Assembly (NCBI GenBank): GCA_018136815.1 | Contig: CM030937.1 | Coordinates: 2,428,887-2,492,886 of the forward strand | Origin: Isochrysis galbana | Lineage: Eukaryota; Haptophyta; Isochrysidales; Isochrysidaceae | Length of the DNA: 64,000 nt | Reading direction: 5' to 3' | Shown here: in pieces, positions 40,201 to 50,263 of the stretch | Position numbering within the stretch: position 1 is the first letter of the stretch | Layout of the letters: every line of letters begins with the position of its first letter | Position numbers and translations under genes: made by a program | The notes under the pieces: generated by a model | Databases searched by the model: none | Told to the model about the DNA's origin: nothing | Seen by the model: the letters and a program-made list of their open reading frames with translations, nothing else

Positions 40201-40690
40201 CGCGCGCTGCGTGCTGCTGCCCACGTCGGCGCTGCTGCTTGTGCGCCGCGCTAGCTTCCAGTGCGCCTATGCCCTATGCGAGCTGTCTCAAAGTCGAGAC
40301 AAGCAGCTTTGCCCCGACACCTTCACCTTGTTTGTACCTTGTCCCGTGTCCCACGTCCCACGCTCAAGCTCAAGCTCACGCTCACTCCCACTTCCACTTC
40401 CACCCCCACACCCGTCATTCCTTGTTCTTCGCTTTCTGGTTTTTTTAGCCCACGTGCACTACCTTGGGCCTTCCTTGGGGCGAGGGCTGGGTCCTAGCGA
40501 CGGGGAAGGATCGAGACGCACCTGAGAACGCAATTAAAGCGCTGTACTCTACTACAATAAATCACTCAGACAGGCGGCGGCGGGGCCGCCGATCGAATGA
40601 AGTCATCAGAAGCTGGCTGCGTGCTCCGCGCAGCTCAGCGGCGCGGCGCCAGCTGGATCGGCAGCGCAGGCAGAGAGAGAGAAGTAGCCC

Positions 40691-42100
40691 ATGCTCGCCC
40701 TCGGTGCGCCTGAGAGAGGGAGGGAGGGAGAAGGGATGGAGACTGTGCCTGGGGGGAGGTGGGCCGGCGCGGTGCGAGGAGAGGGAGGGCGAAGGCGCGC
40801 TGCACGGGAGCGTCATCTCAACTCCCCCCACCCATCATCCCTCGCTGTCGCAGCTCTCGGTGTGGCATGCACCTCCTTCCTGGCTGCAGGGTCGCTCGGT
40901 GGCAGCGGTGCGCTCTGCCGCTGCGCGCTATGCTCTCATCTCCCTCGCTTGCGGGAGGGAGAACCGATCGGGTCCGAGGGTTGTCTGACAAGGGTCCCTC
41001 CCTGATCGTTTGCCTCTGCAGCACCCAGCGTTGTCCACCGGCCGCGTGCTTCTGTGCTACTCGCTGAGTCGGCCACTACCGACGAGCAAAAGGCGTCTGG
41101 CATCAGCTGGGACTCGCATGAGTATGTCAATGAGGCTCCGGAGTCGCTCGTCCGCGACGATGACCTCCCGAATGCCAACATGGAGATGCGCCGCAAGTTC
41201 GAGGAGAACTGCCGTAGGGCTCAGAACGCCATCTGCAATGCTGTGAGCGAGCTTGATGGCAAGCCCTTCACTGAGGACATCTGGACTCGTTCGGGCGGTG
41301 GCGGCGGCATCTCGCGTGTGCTGTGCAACGGTAACGTCTTTGAGAAGGCTGGCTGCTCGCTCTCTGTCGTGTACGGCTCGATGCCCCAGGATGCCCTCCA
41401 GTCGGCTACCTCGCGAGGCGCAGACCGTGCCAAGGGCTACAAGGAGGGCGAGCGTGTCCCCTTCTTTGCATGCGGCCTTTCCAGTGTGATGCACCCGCGT
41501 AACCCGATGGCACCCACCATGCACTTCAATTACCGTTACTTCGAGACGGATGGCGGCGTCTGGTGGTTTGGCGGCGGCTCGGACATCACCCCTGCTTACC
41601 TCTTTGAGGAAGACATCCAGCACTTCCACCAGACATACAAGGACATCTGCGACAAGCATGACCCAGAATATTACCCCAAATTCAAGAAGTGGGCTGACGA
41701 GTACTTCACCATCAAGCATCGCGGCGAGACCCGTGGCCTCGGCGGCATCTTCTTTGACGACCATAACGATCGCGAACCTGACGAGATCTTCGCCTTCTCC
41801 AAGGAGTGCCTCGACGCCATCATTCCGGCATACCTGCCCATCGTGGCCAAGCACAAGGATGATGAGTTCACCCAAAAGCAAAAGGAGTGGCAGCTGATGC
41901 GTCGCGGCCGCTACGTTGAGTTCAACCTCGTGTATGACCGCGGTACCGTTTTCGGCCTCAAGACCGGTGGCCGCATCGAATCTATCCTCATGTCGCTCCC
42001 GGAGACGGCCCGCTGGGAGTACAACCACCAGCCCGAAGAGGGATCACCTGAGGCTGAGATCATGGACGCCTTCAAGAATCCGCGCGAGTGGGCCAAATAG
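40691..42100 (+). CDS. Oxygen-dependent coproporphyrinogen III oxidase
   Basis: The main exon is 41022-42100 (acceptor TTTGCCTCTGCAG). It encodes a near-complete CPOX: ISWDSHEYVNEAP start, WTRSGGGGGISRVL, PMAPTMHFNYRYFET, WWFGGGSDITPAYL, RGLGGIFFDDHND, YVEFNLVYDRGTVFGLKTGGR and SLPETARWEY. The enzyme converts coproporphyrinogen III to protoporphyrinogen IX in heme and chlorophyll synthesis. The first exon is uncertain. A frame from ATG 40691 contains the hydrophobic stretch SLAVAALGVACTSFLAAGSL and reaches an in-phase donor at 40899 (123-nt intron) or 40908. A hydrophobic leader would suit plastid import through an outer membrane, but it is not at the very N-terminus, so an upstream exon or later start is possible. 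Confidence 0.88.
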
Positions 42101-43545
42101 ATCGCAAGTATTTCTGTGTCGGGTTGGGCAAGTTGGGGATGAAAGCACGTCCCCTTCTGGAAGTCATGTGGGATTGGCTGAGGATGAACGACGTTCACTC
42201 TTTGCCTAATCATGCGGTTTTCTTCATGCGTATAGCCTAAGGTGCCGCCGCTTGGGGAAATGGCGGAAACGATGCACCTTTGACCACGAACGCCCCGTGC
42301 TATCGTCACGAGGGCATGCATGCTCTACCCGACGAGGAATCTCGTGCGGCGATGCGTGCTCGGAAAGTTACGCAGACTTATCTTATCATCCTATCTTCTA
42401 TCTTGAGCTCGTCAACCATGGACGAGAGGATTTTGTGTGTGCCTCGTCCTCGGTCGTCACTACTATCTACTTCCTCTTTCGCCTGCTACTTTCTTGTATG
42501 CACATGGTGGTGTTAGGGCTAACAGTGAAGTGTGTGTACGGTGTGAAGTTTCGCTTCCTTGTCTTAGATGATGCGGGATGCGTCGCTTTAAGTAGCCCGG
42601 CCACTCACTCCTTTTAATTTTAATCACTATTTTCCACCTCTTCTGGTGTCCAAGGATTCCGCAGGGTCCCCTTCTACCCGCCCCGGCAACCGTCTCCCCT
42701 CCCCCCCCAACCCCCTCCCCCCCACGAAAGGCAATGGCCTATTGATTGTTACATTTTCAGCGATGGAGCGCGCGCAGGCGACGATTGCGCCATTCGCCAT
42801 TCGTGGCACGCGTGACGCGTGGCGAAGCGTTACGTTTCGCTCATTCAGGCTCGTGTGCGGTCCCCAGAGGATCCACCTCGCCCAACAGTCGGCGGTCTCG
42901 GGGTCCCGCCAATTTTCTCATTCTCTCGGTGGCGCTCGATGTAGCGATCGCGGCGGTGCTCTTCGTCTTTGTGTTGAAGGTAATCGCTGTACGTGTACGT
43001 TGTACCCCACCGCGCCAAAAGCCAAAACGGATGCTGTTTGCTGTTTCTCGGCTTCATGTTTATATTGCTTCCATCTTGTGAGTTCGCCCATCACGGACTC
43101 AACGGAGCTCCCACATCCTTTATTCACATTTGCTACAATCCTGTATCCGCGCCCTTGGAGCAGGAGGAGGAACGAGTCGTGCGAGCAGCGCTTGCGCTTG
43201 GCGTCCAGTCGACAGGTGGCCGTGGCGAGAGAGTCGAGAACGAAGCCAGCGAGCAGGAGCACGAGAGGAGAGGACGGAGGACCGTGCGGATGCGCGCCGA
43301 GTCGCCACCATCGTGAGGAAGACGAGGGCGAGGAGAGAGCTGGAGGGTGAGCGAGGAGGGAGGAGGGAGGCAGGCAGTGGGAGCCTTCTCTCTCTGGTAG
43401 GTCGGTGAGAGGCGAAGGGAGGGGGGAAGGGGGGGGGGGGGGGGAGGGCGGGGGGAGATAGGCGAGACAGCCCATCTGTTTACGTTAGTGTTATCGCCAT
43501 ATACTGTAATAATTCTCCGGTCCCAGGGGGTGCCCTCAGGGTTCC
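42101..43545. other. Intergenic, nothing recognised
   Basis: Contains C-rich and G-rich runs (42690-42720, 43428-43450) and overlapping frames on both strands with no family match. Confidence 0.45.
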
Positions 43546-44135
43546 CGCCCGCCCTCCGCGCCCAGTTCCCCCACGGAAAGAGTGAACGCACGGCGTGCAC
43601 CTTCCTGGAAGTTGCTATGCGCACGCACAGCGCCCCCGCGGGGGGCCGATGCACATCGCGCCGTGCCCGTGCCCGGCGTGTGATTGCAAGTCATCACACG
43701 TGCTGCGTAACGAAACATTTCTTATATTGCACGTTTACGTAATTGTGCGCCTTAGGCGGCACGCAGAGGGGAAAAGCCGGCATGCGCACGCACGGCGTCT
43801 CCGCGGGGGGACCGATGCACATCGCGCCGTGCCCATGCACGGCGTGCACATTGTGATTGCAAGTCATCACACGTGCTGCGTAACGAAACATCTTTTATAG
43901 TGCACGTTTACGTAATTGTGCGCCTTAGGCGGCACGCAGAGGGAAAAAGTCGGCATGCGCACGCACGGCGTCTCCGCGGGGGGACCGATGCACATCGCGC
44001 CGTGCCCAATGCACGGCGTGCACAATGTGATTGGTGCTCAGTGGATACTATTCATTGAACTGCATGTTTATGCAGTTGTCGGCCTTAGAGGAAAAGCGTT
44101 TGCATGCGCACGCACGGCGTCCCCGCGGGGGAGAG
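43546..44135. repeat. Tandem repeat cluster B (GCGCACGCACGGCG family)
   Basis: GCGCACGCAC recurs at 43619, 43784, 43957 and 44106, spacing 165, 173 and 149 bp. Each unit has GATGCACATCGCGCCGTG, a GCCGTGC/GCACGGC hairpin, GATTGCAAGTCATCACACG and TTTACGTAATTGTGCGCC. Units two and three are nearly identical; the fourth has decayed. It is the same family as cluster A, with the same leader phrase. Confidence 0.8.
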
Positions 44136-44724
44136 AGAAAAAAGGTTGTTATCCCCCCACACGGCTAGCCCTTATTTAATTTTAAAATACTACACACATA
44201 ACTGTGGACATTTGATCGCTCAATTCGACTGATGCCCCACAATTGACGGAACGACACCTTCTCTCTCTCTCACTTCCCCTCTCTCTCACACACACTTCCC
44301 CTCTCTCTCACTTCCCCTCTCTCTCACTTCCCCTCTAGGGCGGTCCTGTGCCTGTGCGGCGTGTTAGCGCATGGCTAGTGGCAGTAGCGGCACTAAAAAA
44401 TACGCAGTCGTTCCATTTATCTTTGGGTCAGTGTACCGAGCAGATGTCGGAAACCGAAAAGTAACTTCAACGTCGCGCTAACTTAGGTGCAACCCCCTCC
44501 CCGCCCCCTACCCACATAGACAATGGGAGTAGGTGTACACACACCCTCACATGAACACAGGACGTTTCGTGCGCTGTCCGCCAGCCACTGTCGCCGGCGC
44601 GCTGGCGCAGCGGCCTCGCGCGAGTGACCCTCTATTTCCCCCTCCCCCCCTCCCCCACCTCTTCTCTTCCGCCCCCCTCTCTCCAACTCTTGTCCTTGTT
44701 GATCTTCGGCCGCCAGCCTTCTGA
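44136..44724. other. CT-rich upstream region
   Basis: (CTCT)n and CACTTCCCCTCTCTCT repeats at 44260-44335 and a C-rich stretch 44636-44690 precede the EF-hand gene. No gene recognised. Confidence 0.5.
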
Positions 44725-46073
44725 ATGGGAGCTCTCCTGAGCTGTAGAGTCGCCGCTGGTCCCGCCTACCAGAACGATATTGAGGAGTTTCTCAACAGAA
44801 CGAGTAAACTCAGCAACCCCCCCCTGCTGATGCAATCGCACCGAGCCCAGCGCACACTCTGAGCTCTCCCCATACTGCGCGAGTTCTGAGATGAGGCGGC
44901 GCTTCTCTCCCTGTCTACCTTGCGCAGTGGATGGCGTGTTGCTGGAGCATCCTTGGGCGCAGCTCCTCGCCCCCTCACAGCTGCTGGAGATTCACGAGGT
45001 CTTCAATGGATTTGGTGAGGCTCATCACTGCGAAAGGACCGCAACCCGTGACACTGTCGATGTGGGCTCGACGGATAAATTCTAACCAGCTTTCCTGCGC
45101 CATGGGCGCTCACTCCTGCTGAGCGGCCTTTCTTTTGGTCGTCTGCGCGCAGACAGGGATGGGAATGGACATATTGAGGCAAAGGAATTGTCGTCCGTGA
45201 TGCGCCGGCTAGGCTTGAGCCACCAGATTGAGCATGTACAGGATATGCTGGATGCCATCGACTTAGATCATAACGGAAAGGTGAATCGGCACACTGGGCG
45301 TGGAATGGGCTGAACTCTGGGAATTCGCACCTGAGTCCGCATAAGCTCAGCTGAGCAAGATCTTGACCATGTCTGTTGCTCTCCAACCTAATGTAGATCG
45401 ACTTTCCGGAGTTCGTGTTGATTATGGCGAAGCGCATACTCGAGGAGGATGGAAAGGTCTGGTCTTCCTCAGCTGCGTCTGTCAATCCTTCATCGGCGAT
45501 CTCACCCCAAGACGCAACACCCATGTTACAGGCGGAGATTGAATGTGCCTTTCGTTTATTGGATGAGGACAACCGTGGAAAGGTGAAAGTGGAAGAGGTC
45601 AAAACGTTGCTGATGAAAGCGGGAAAGGTACACTCCCCTCTCCCAGCACGCTCCCCGATGCGGTCTCCAACAATGGGTTCTTCAACGGCACTCGAACGTT
45701 CAGGGGTTCTTGTTGTGTACTGATGCGCAGAATTTGGATCGTGAACCACATACAACCACACGTCTCCGACCTCTGTATCCCGATGTAGGTGTTCACTCAT
45801 GAAGAAGCGGATCTCTTTGCCTTGTCATGCCCAGCGGATGAGAATGGGGAAATGACGCTAGAGGCATTTTTGTCCATGGACTGCTGGAAGCTGCCCCCTT
45901 TGCATTGCAAGCCCTCAAGGAAAGCTGGGTGGCAAAAGGACGGTGACCGATCTGATCAATTGAATGGTGGAGTGAGTGGTAAAGGTGACCAGAGACCGCT
46001 GCCGTCTGAGATGATGCACGGCTCTGTTCGGGCAACGTTGGGTGGGTTTGCAATTCAAGCCCACCCTGGGTAA
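44725..46073 (+). CDS. EF-hand calcium-binding protein (calmodulin/centrin-like)
   Basis: Exons 44725-44743, 44928-45014, 45153-45280, 45397-45627 and 45789-46073 join in phase to 249 aa; the last four are well supported. EF loop 1 is DRDGNGHIEAKE (36-47), split by an intron after its first base. EF loop 2 is DLDHNGKIDFPE (72-83), also split by an intron. EF loop 3 is DEDNRGKVKVEE (134-145). A fourth (PADENGEMTLEAF) is degenerate. The 40-residue Ser-rich linker between pairs is longer than in calmodulin, and an unrecognised tail follows. The 19-nt first exon encodes MGALLS, which would give a Gly2 for myristoylation; this exon is speculative. Role: calcium sensor or signalling adaptor. Confidence 0.75.
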
Positions 46074-46455
46074 TCAGGGGTATCCCTTAGGGCAGATGCG
46101 CCAATCGCTAGTCGCTAGTGCTCCGCAGCGCATGAAATTGTTATTGCGGTAGTGATGCAACTACTACCCATTTGTTGAGGGTCGTTGATAGGGGTGGGGA
46201 GGAAGAGAAAAAGAAAACCCCCTCCATCCTTCCTGGAAGCAAGTACTTTTCTCGTGAGGGAAGGCGATTTTTGCGTTAGGGGGAGCGCGCGAACGCCCTC
46301 CATGCCCCACGACACGCTCTATTCTTAGAACGTGTCTCCCCTCCCAGCGCCCCGCCCTTCCCTCTCCTCCCTCTCTCCGCGCCCGCATGCAGCCGAGATC
46401 CCTCCCTTGCACTTTCCTTTGTAACCCCGGGAAAACTATTGTTATAGTTTTAGCG

Positions 46456-46736
46456 ATGGAGCGCGCGCCGACCGCTCCCACCTCCCAGCCCCCCGCCGCC
46501 ACGACGCCCCACCGGGGCCGGCCCAAGCCGCCGGAGCCGAAGCGCTCGCAGGCCGCCCACCTGACTGACAGCGATGTGGACATGATCCTACCGCCCTCGC
46601 CTCCTCAACAGCCACACAAGCAGGGAACAGGCAGAGTCCTGTTCCCTGCAGACCAACAGAGCCAGCCTCTGGCCCTGCCGCCAGCCACTGCCGCCAAGTC
46701 GCGTTCCGTCAAAAGAGGGCCAGGTTATTTGTTTTA

Positions 46737-46832
<96 letters not shown>

Positions 46833-47031
46833 ACATTGGGCGCAGTTTCCCTCCCCCCCCCGGCTCAATTGTCAGTTTATTTGTTTTCTTTTTGGTCTAT
46901 TATACCCCCAGCTACGCGTGCTGAGTTTTCATCTTCTTCGTGATGCGAGATCCGTGCTGAGTTTTCTTTTTGATATCGCTTGGCTGATCTTGGGTGGCGA
47001 GATCCGTGATGCGAGGACGGCCTGCGTGTAG
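46456..47031 (+). CDS. Unrecognised ORF running into (CA)n
   Basis: ATG 46456 opens MERAPTAPTSQPPAATTPHR and a Pro/Gln-rich stretch with HLTDSDVDMILPPSPP. At 46742 the frame enters the CA microsatellite (Thr-His repeats) and then unrelated sequence. The first 90 codons might be a genuine N-terminal exon; a similar start ATGGAGCGCGCGC occurs at 42763. No family recognised. Confidence 0.2.
46742..46830. repeat. (AC)n microsatellite
   Basis: About 44 uninterrupted AC dinucleotides, immediately after one copy of the 28-nt CGCGTTCCGTC motif (46696-46723). Confidence 0.98.
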
Positions 47032-47107
47032 AGTTTGCCAGCTGCTCGGCGTGTTGCCATGTCACGGGTAAAAAACTTTTCGCACACACCGTAAATTTTT
47101 TTCTCCA

Positions 47108-47380
47108 ATGGATAAGAAGAAATGTATCCCTACGCCTTTCGAGGGTCCAACCCTAACCCGAGAAATGCCTCGGTCATCCAAGAGTTCAGGAGACGGAAAT
47201 TAATCATTAATCAGATTGGCTGAAATATTAGAGATGGAGCAAGAGTCGGGACAACCACGGCCAGATACTGAAGTGTATGATGATGCACAACTAATATTTG
47301 AAATGGAGGACGATGGTTGGGATGTTCAACAGCTACCACGGTATCACACCATAATGGGAAATTACGATCGACGTCGTTAA
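47108..47380 (+). pseudogene. Short acidic ORF with in-frame stop
   Basis: ATG 47108 reads MDKKKCIPTPFEGPTL for 31 codons, meets TAA at 47201, and the same frame then stays open for 58 codons (EILEMEQESGQPRPDTEVYD, GWDVQQLPRYHTIMGNYDRR) to TAA 47380. Base composition is more AT-rich than the surroundings, suggesting a foreign or element-borne fragment. Not recognised; the stop could also lie in an unseen intron. Confidence 0.3.
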
Positions 47381-47749
47381 AACAAAACACCCGCAAAGAC
47401 GTGGCGGGTCGGGCGCAGAGGAAAAGCGCGGGGGAACATGCGCCGCGGGGGAAAAGTTGTTATGCTAGTCTGCATTTAATTTTAAAATAGTGCTAACATT
47501 AAGTCATTAAGTCGCGTTCCGTCAAAAGAGGGCCAGGTTATTTGTTTTCTTTTTGGTTAAAGCTAAACGCGGAAGTCTCCACATCCACGGCCCATGCCAG
47601 AGGCTGTGACGAGCAGCATCGCCGGGATGGCGCCGCTCATGCCCTCCTCCATGTTCGCAGAGACCGAGTCGCTTGGCGATGAAGACAAAGTACTGGGCCA
47701 TGGTGAAGGAGCGAGGCTTGTGGGAAGAGGAGAGTGAAGCGGGGTGTAG

Positions 47750-48268
47750 ATGTCTGGGAGGAAGACTCTGGATGTTCGCCAGATGCGTGTGCACGCCGTG
47801 CGCATGATGAGTGGCAATCACACGCGCGGGCTCTCGGGTGTCTCGCACGATTTTGCTGTCACCTACGGCGCACTTGCCGACTCGGCCCCACGCAAATCTA
47901 GCGCCGTCCGGTCCTCCTTGAAGGAAGTGGCAACATACATAGTGTTTCGCATTTTTGACCCTGTAAAGGCCTACAAGACGAAAACTCGCCACCTCGCTAG
48001 CGCACTGGAGCGCGAAGGGTTCCACGTACTACGGGGCAACCAACAGCGCGCCAAAACCACCATAGAAGGGATCACGAAAGTCGAGTCGGGCAAACGCCCG
48101 ATTTGGCACTTCTATGTCTACACGGACACCTCTGCCTTGGGACACCGCTTCCCACAGACAACACAACAAACCACACAACAGACAGCACAGCCCCATCCGT
48201 CAGACCAAAAGCGTTCAATTATCCCCATCCCTGCTAACACCTTTCGTTGTCACCTGGAGGTTACTTGA
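47750..48268 (+). CDS. Unrecognised ORF, 172 codons
   Basis: From ATG 47750; residues 55-130 (SSLKEVATYIVFRIFD, HLASALEREGFHVLRGN, RPIWHFYVYTDT) have a normal globular composition, while the N-terminal 40 overlap repeat-like sequence and residues 131-145 are Thr/Gln repeats. No family recognised. The minus strand is also open here (MAQYFVFIAKRLGLCEHGG, 47700-47522). Confidence 0.3.
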   Translation: MSGRKTLDVRQMRVHAVRMMSGNHTRGLSGVSHDFAVTYGALADSAPRKSSAVRSSLKEVATYIVFRIFDPVKAYKTKTRHLASALEREGFHVLRGNQQRAKTTIEGITKVESGKRPIWHFYVYTDTSALGHRFPQTTQQTTQQTAQPHPSDQKRSIIPIPANTFRCHLEVT

Positions 48269-48389
48269 CTCAACTTGACACTTCACACATGTTGAAACCC
48301 ACACGTGGTCTGACTCCATTCACTCGACTTGGGGGCAGGGTCGATATCTCGTTGAAATTCACGATCCACGTCTCACACCAAAGAGCACT

Positions 48390-49350
48390 GATGAGTGTAT
48401 GTCCACACCAAAGAGCACCGACCGCGTAAAAGCAGACAACAAGTTTCGTCACACGTCTATATGGAGGAGACGAGGAAGGGTGAGCAGTTGCCTGCCTCTC
48501 TCCCGCCTCGCTGCCCCGCCTGCCCCGCCTCGCTCTCGCTGCCCCGCCTGCCCCGCCTCGCTCTCGCTGCCCAGCCTGCCCCGATTGCAAGCATTTTTCG
48601 CCCAATCAGCGTGACCCCATTCGCCGATGTCGAGGGTGATCGGGGTTGAAGAACCCCCAACCCCTCGTCTGTGGAACACACTCTTGTGATTGAACCGGCA
48701 TACATCCCCCATCGATGCTCGAGTTCTGCCGCTCCGATTGCACACTCCCCTGTAAAACCCGTCACGAAACACCTAGGCGTCCCACAACAAGATTTCAGTC
48801 ATACCAGGGGGAGTTGATCCATCCGAAGAGGTCCCCCCGTGAAAGTCACTTTTACACACACACACACACACGATTGAGACGATGGGGCTCCTCTGCTACA
48901 CGTCTGATTGCGCAAGTCTCTGCTACACGTCTAATTGCGCAAGCATCTGCGGAGACACCCTGGTCCAGAAGAAACCTTGCCGACCCTCCCCCCTCCGTCT
49001 GAGGTATGGCATCGAGCACATGGCACATGGGTCGATTGCAAGCATTTTTCGCCCAATCAGTGTGACCCATTGCCGATTGCCGATGTCGAGGGTGGTCGGG
49101 TTGGATAACCCCCAAACCTCGTCTGTGGAACACGCTCCTTGTGATTCAACCGGCATACATCCCCATCGATGCTCGCGAGTTCTGCCGCTCCGATCGCACA
49201 CCTGTAAATCTGATGGGTGTATGCCCACACCAGAGCGCACCGCGGAAATGCAGAAAACAAGTTTCGTTACACGTCTGTAGATCTGATGGGTGTATGCCCA
49301 TAGCAGAGCGCACCGCGTAATTGCAGCAAACAAGTCTCGTGGCACGTCTT
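48390..49350. repeat. Complex duplicated repeat block
   Basis: A roughly 175-bp module (GATTGCAAGCATTTTTCGCC through CCGGCATACATCCCC) occurs at about 48585-48765 and 49033-49205. A roughly 70-bp module with GGTGTATGCCCA and GAGCGCACCGCG occurs at 49209-49279 and 49280-49345, with a diverged copy at 48390-48465. A GC minisatellite (CCCCGCCTCGCTCTCGCTG) sits at 48517-48580. Confidence 0.75.
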
Positions 49351-49470
49351 TAGGTTGGATCGGGCGCGGCGAGCTTCTTGGCCCGTTTGCGTTGCGCCTC
49401 TTGTTGAGCCTCTTGTTGATTTGGCATGGGCTGAGGTTGATTGTACGGGCCCACCCCGGGGGGTGTCCGC

Positions 49471-49525
49471 GATGGAGAGAGGGGGGCGCGAGGCCCCCAT
49501 TGACCCCCACTTATAAAAGTAGGTT
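49471..49525. repeat. TATA-containing block shared with 3.9 kb
   Basis: Nearly identical to 3866-3922, including CATTGACCCCCACTTATAAA. 49526-50263 beyond it holds no recognisable gene. Confidence 0.7.
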
Positions 49526-50263
49526 GCCAGTCTAAAATTTTTTTTACCCCATACGCATGAGTGTTAAAACAATGGCGCACCTCATCAACCCAGAGAGAGG
49601 TTCCTCACGCAACGTCGCGATTTTAAATGTAAATGATTTTAATTCCCCCGGTGCTCTTCCCAATCCCAAGTAAGTCGCCCGACAAAGGTCGGTTCGCCTC
49701 ACTGAGTTTTTTCCTCTTTGTAACATGCGGGGAGTTGTAATGGGAGCCGGGGTCTGCGAGAGGGGAGATTAGAAGGGATGCGTAGGTGTATGTGTCCCTG
49801 GCATCAGCACCAGCACACGCCTAGGTGTACGGGCAAGTGCGCTGAGGGGTGTCGTGCGTCGTGCGATAGTACCGGGCTAGTCGTACTAACGCTAAGATGT
49901 TGTATTATTATAATTAGTATGATAAATGATGAAGGCTTTACTAGTAGTACATTAATTAGTCCGCCTACCGCAATATGGTCATGAACCGGGTGGCAGGCGC
50001 TCGTTTCGCTACTTTGTCGTCTATTTTGTCCGCGATTTTTTTTCACAAGGGTTTGAACGCTTCAGGAGAGAAGAGCCGCGTTGGCGCGCTCCATCGCAAC
50101 CAACCATAAAACCAGTTGATTTGGGAAGAGAGGAGAAGAATCGAGAAAATAGCGTATGAAAAGCAAAAGCAAAAGGGACCAAAGAGTCGTCAAAGCATCT
50201 GATGAAGCAATTGGCTATCACGATTTCATGATGCTCGGAAGACTAGGCTGCGCAAGCGGCATT

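Noticed and set aside
41057-42028. 323-codon minus-strand frame
   Set aside because: Antisense of coproporphyrinogen oxidase.
43546-44135. CRISPR array
   Set aside because: Units are whole 150-175 bp tandem repeats without unique spacers, and the genome is eukaryotic.
45003-45800. 265-codon minus-strand frame
   Set aside because: It runs across introns and exons of the EF-hand gene, whose plus-strand EF loops and splice sites are clear.
46742-46830. His/Thr-repeat protein
   Set aside because: Translation of an AC microsatellite.
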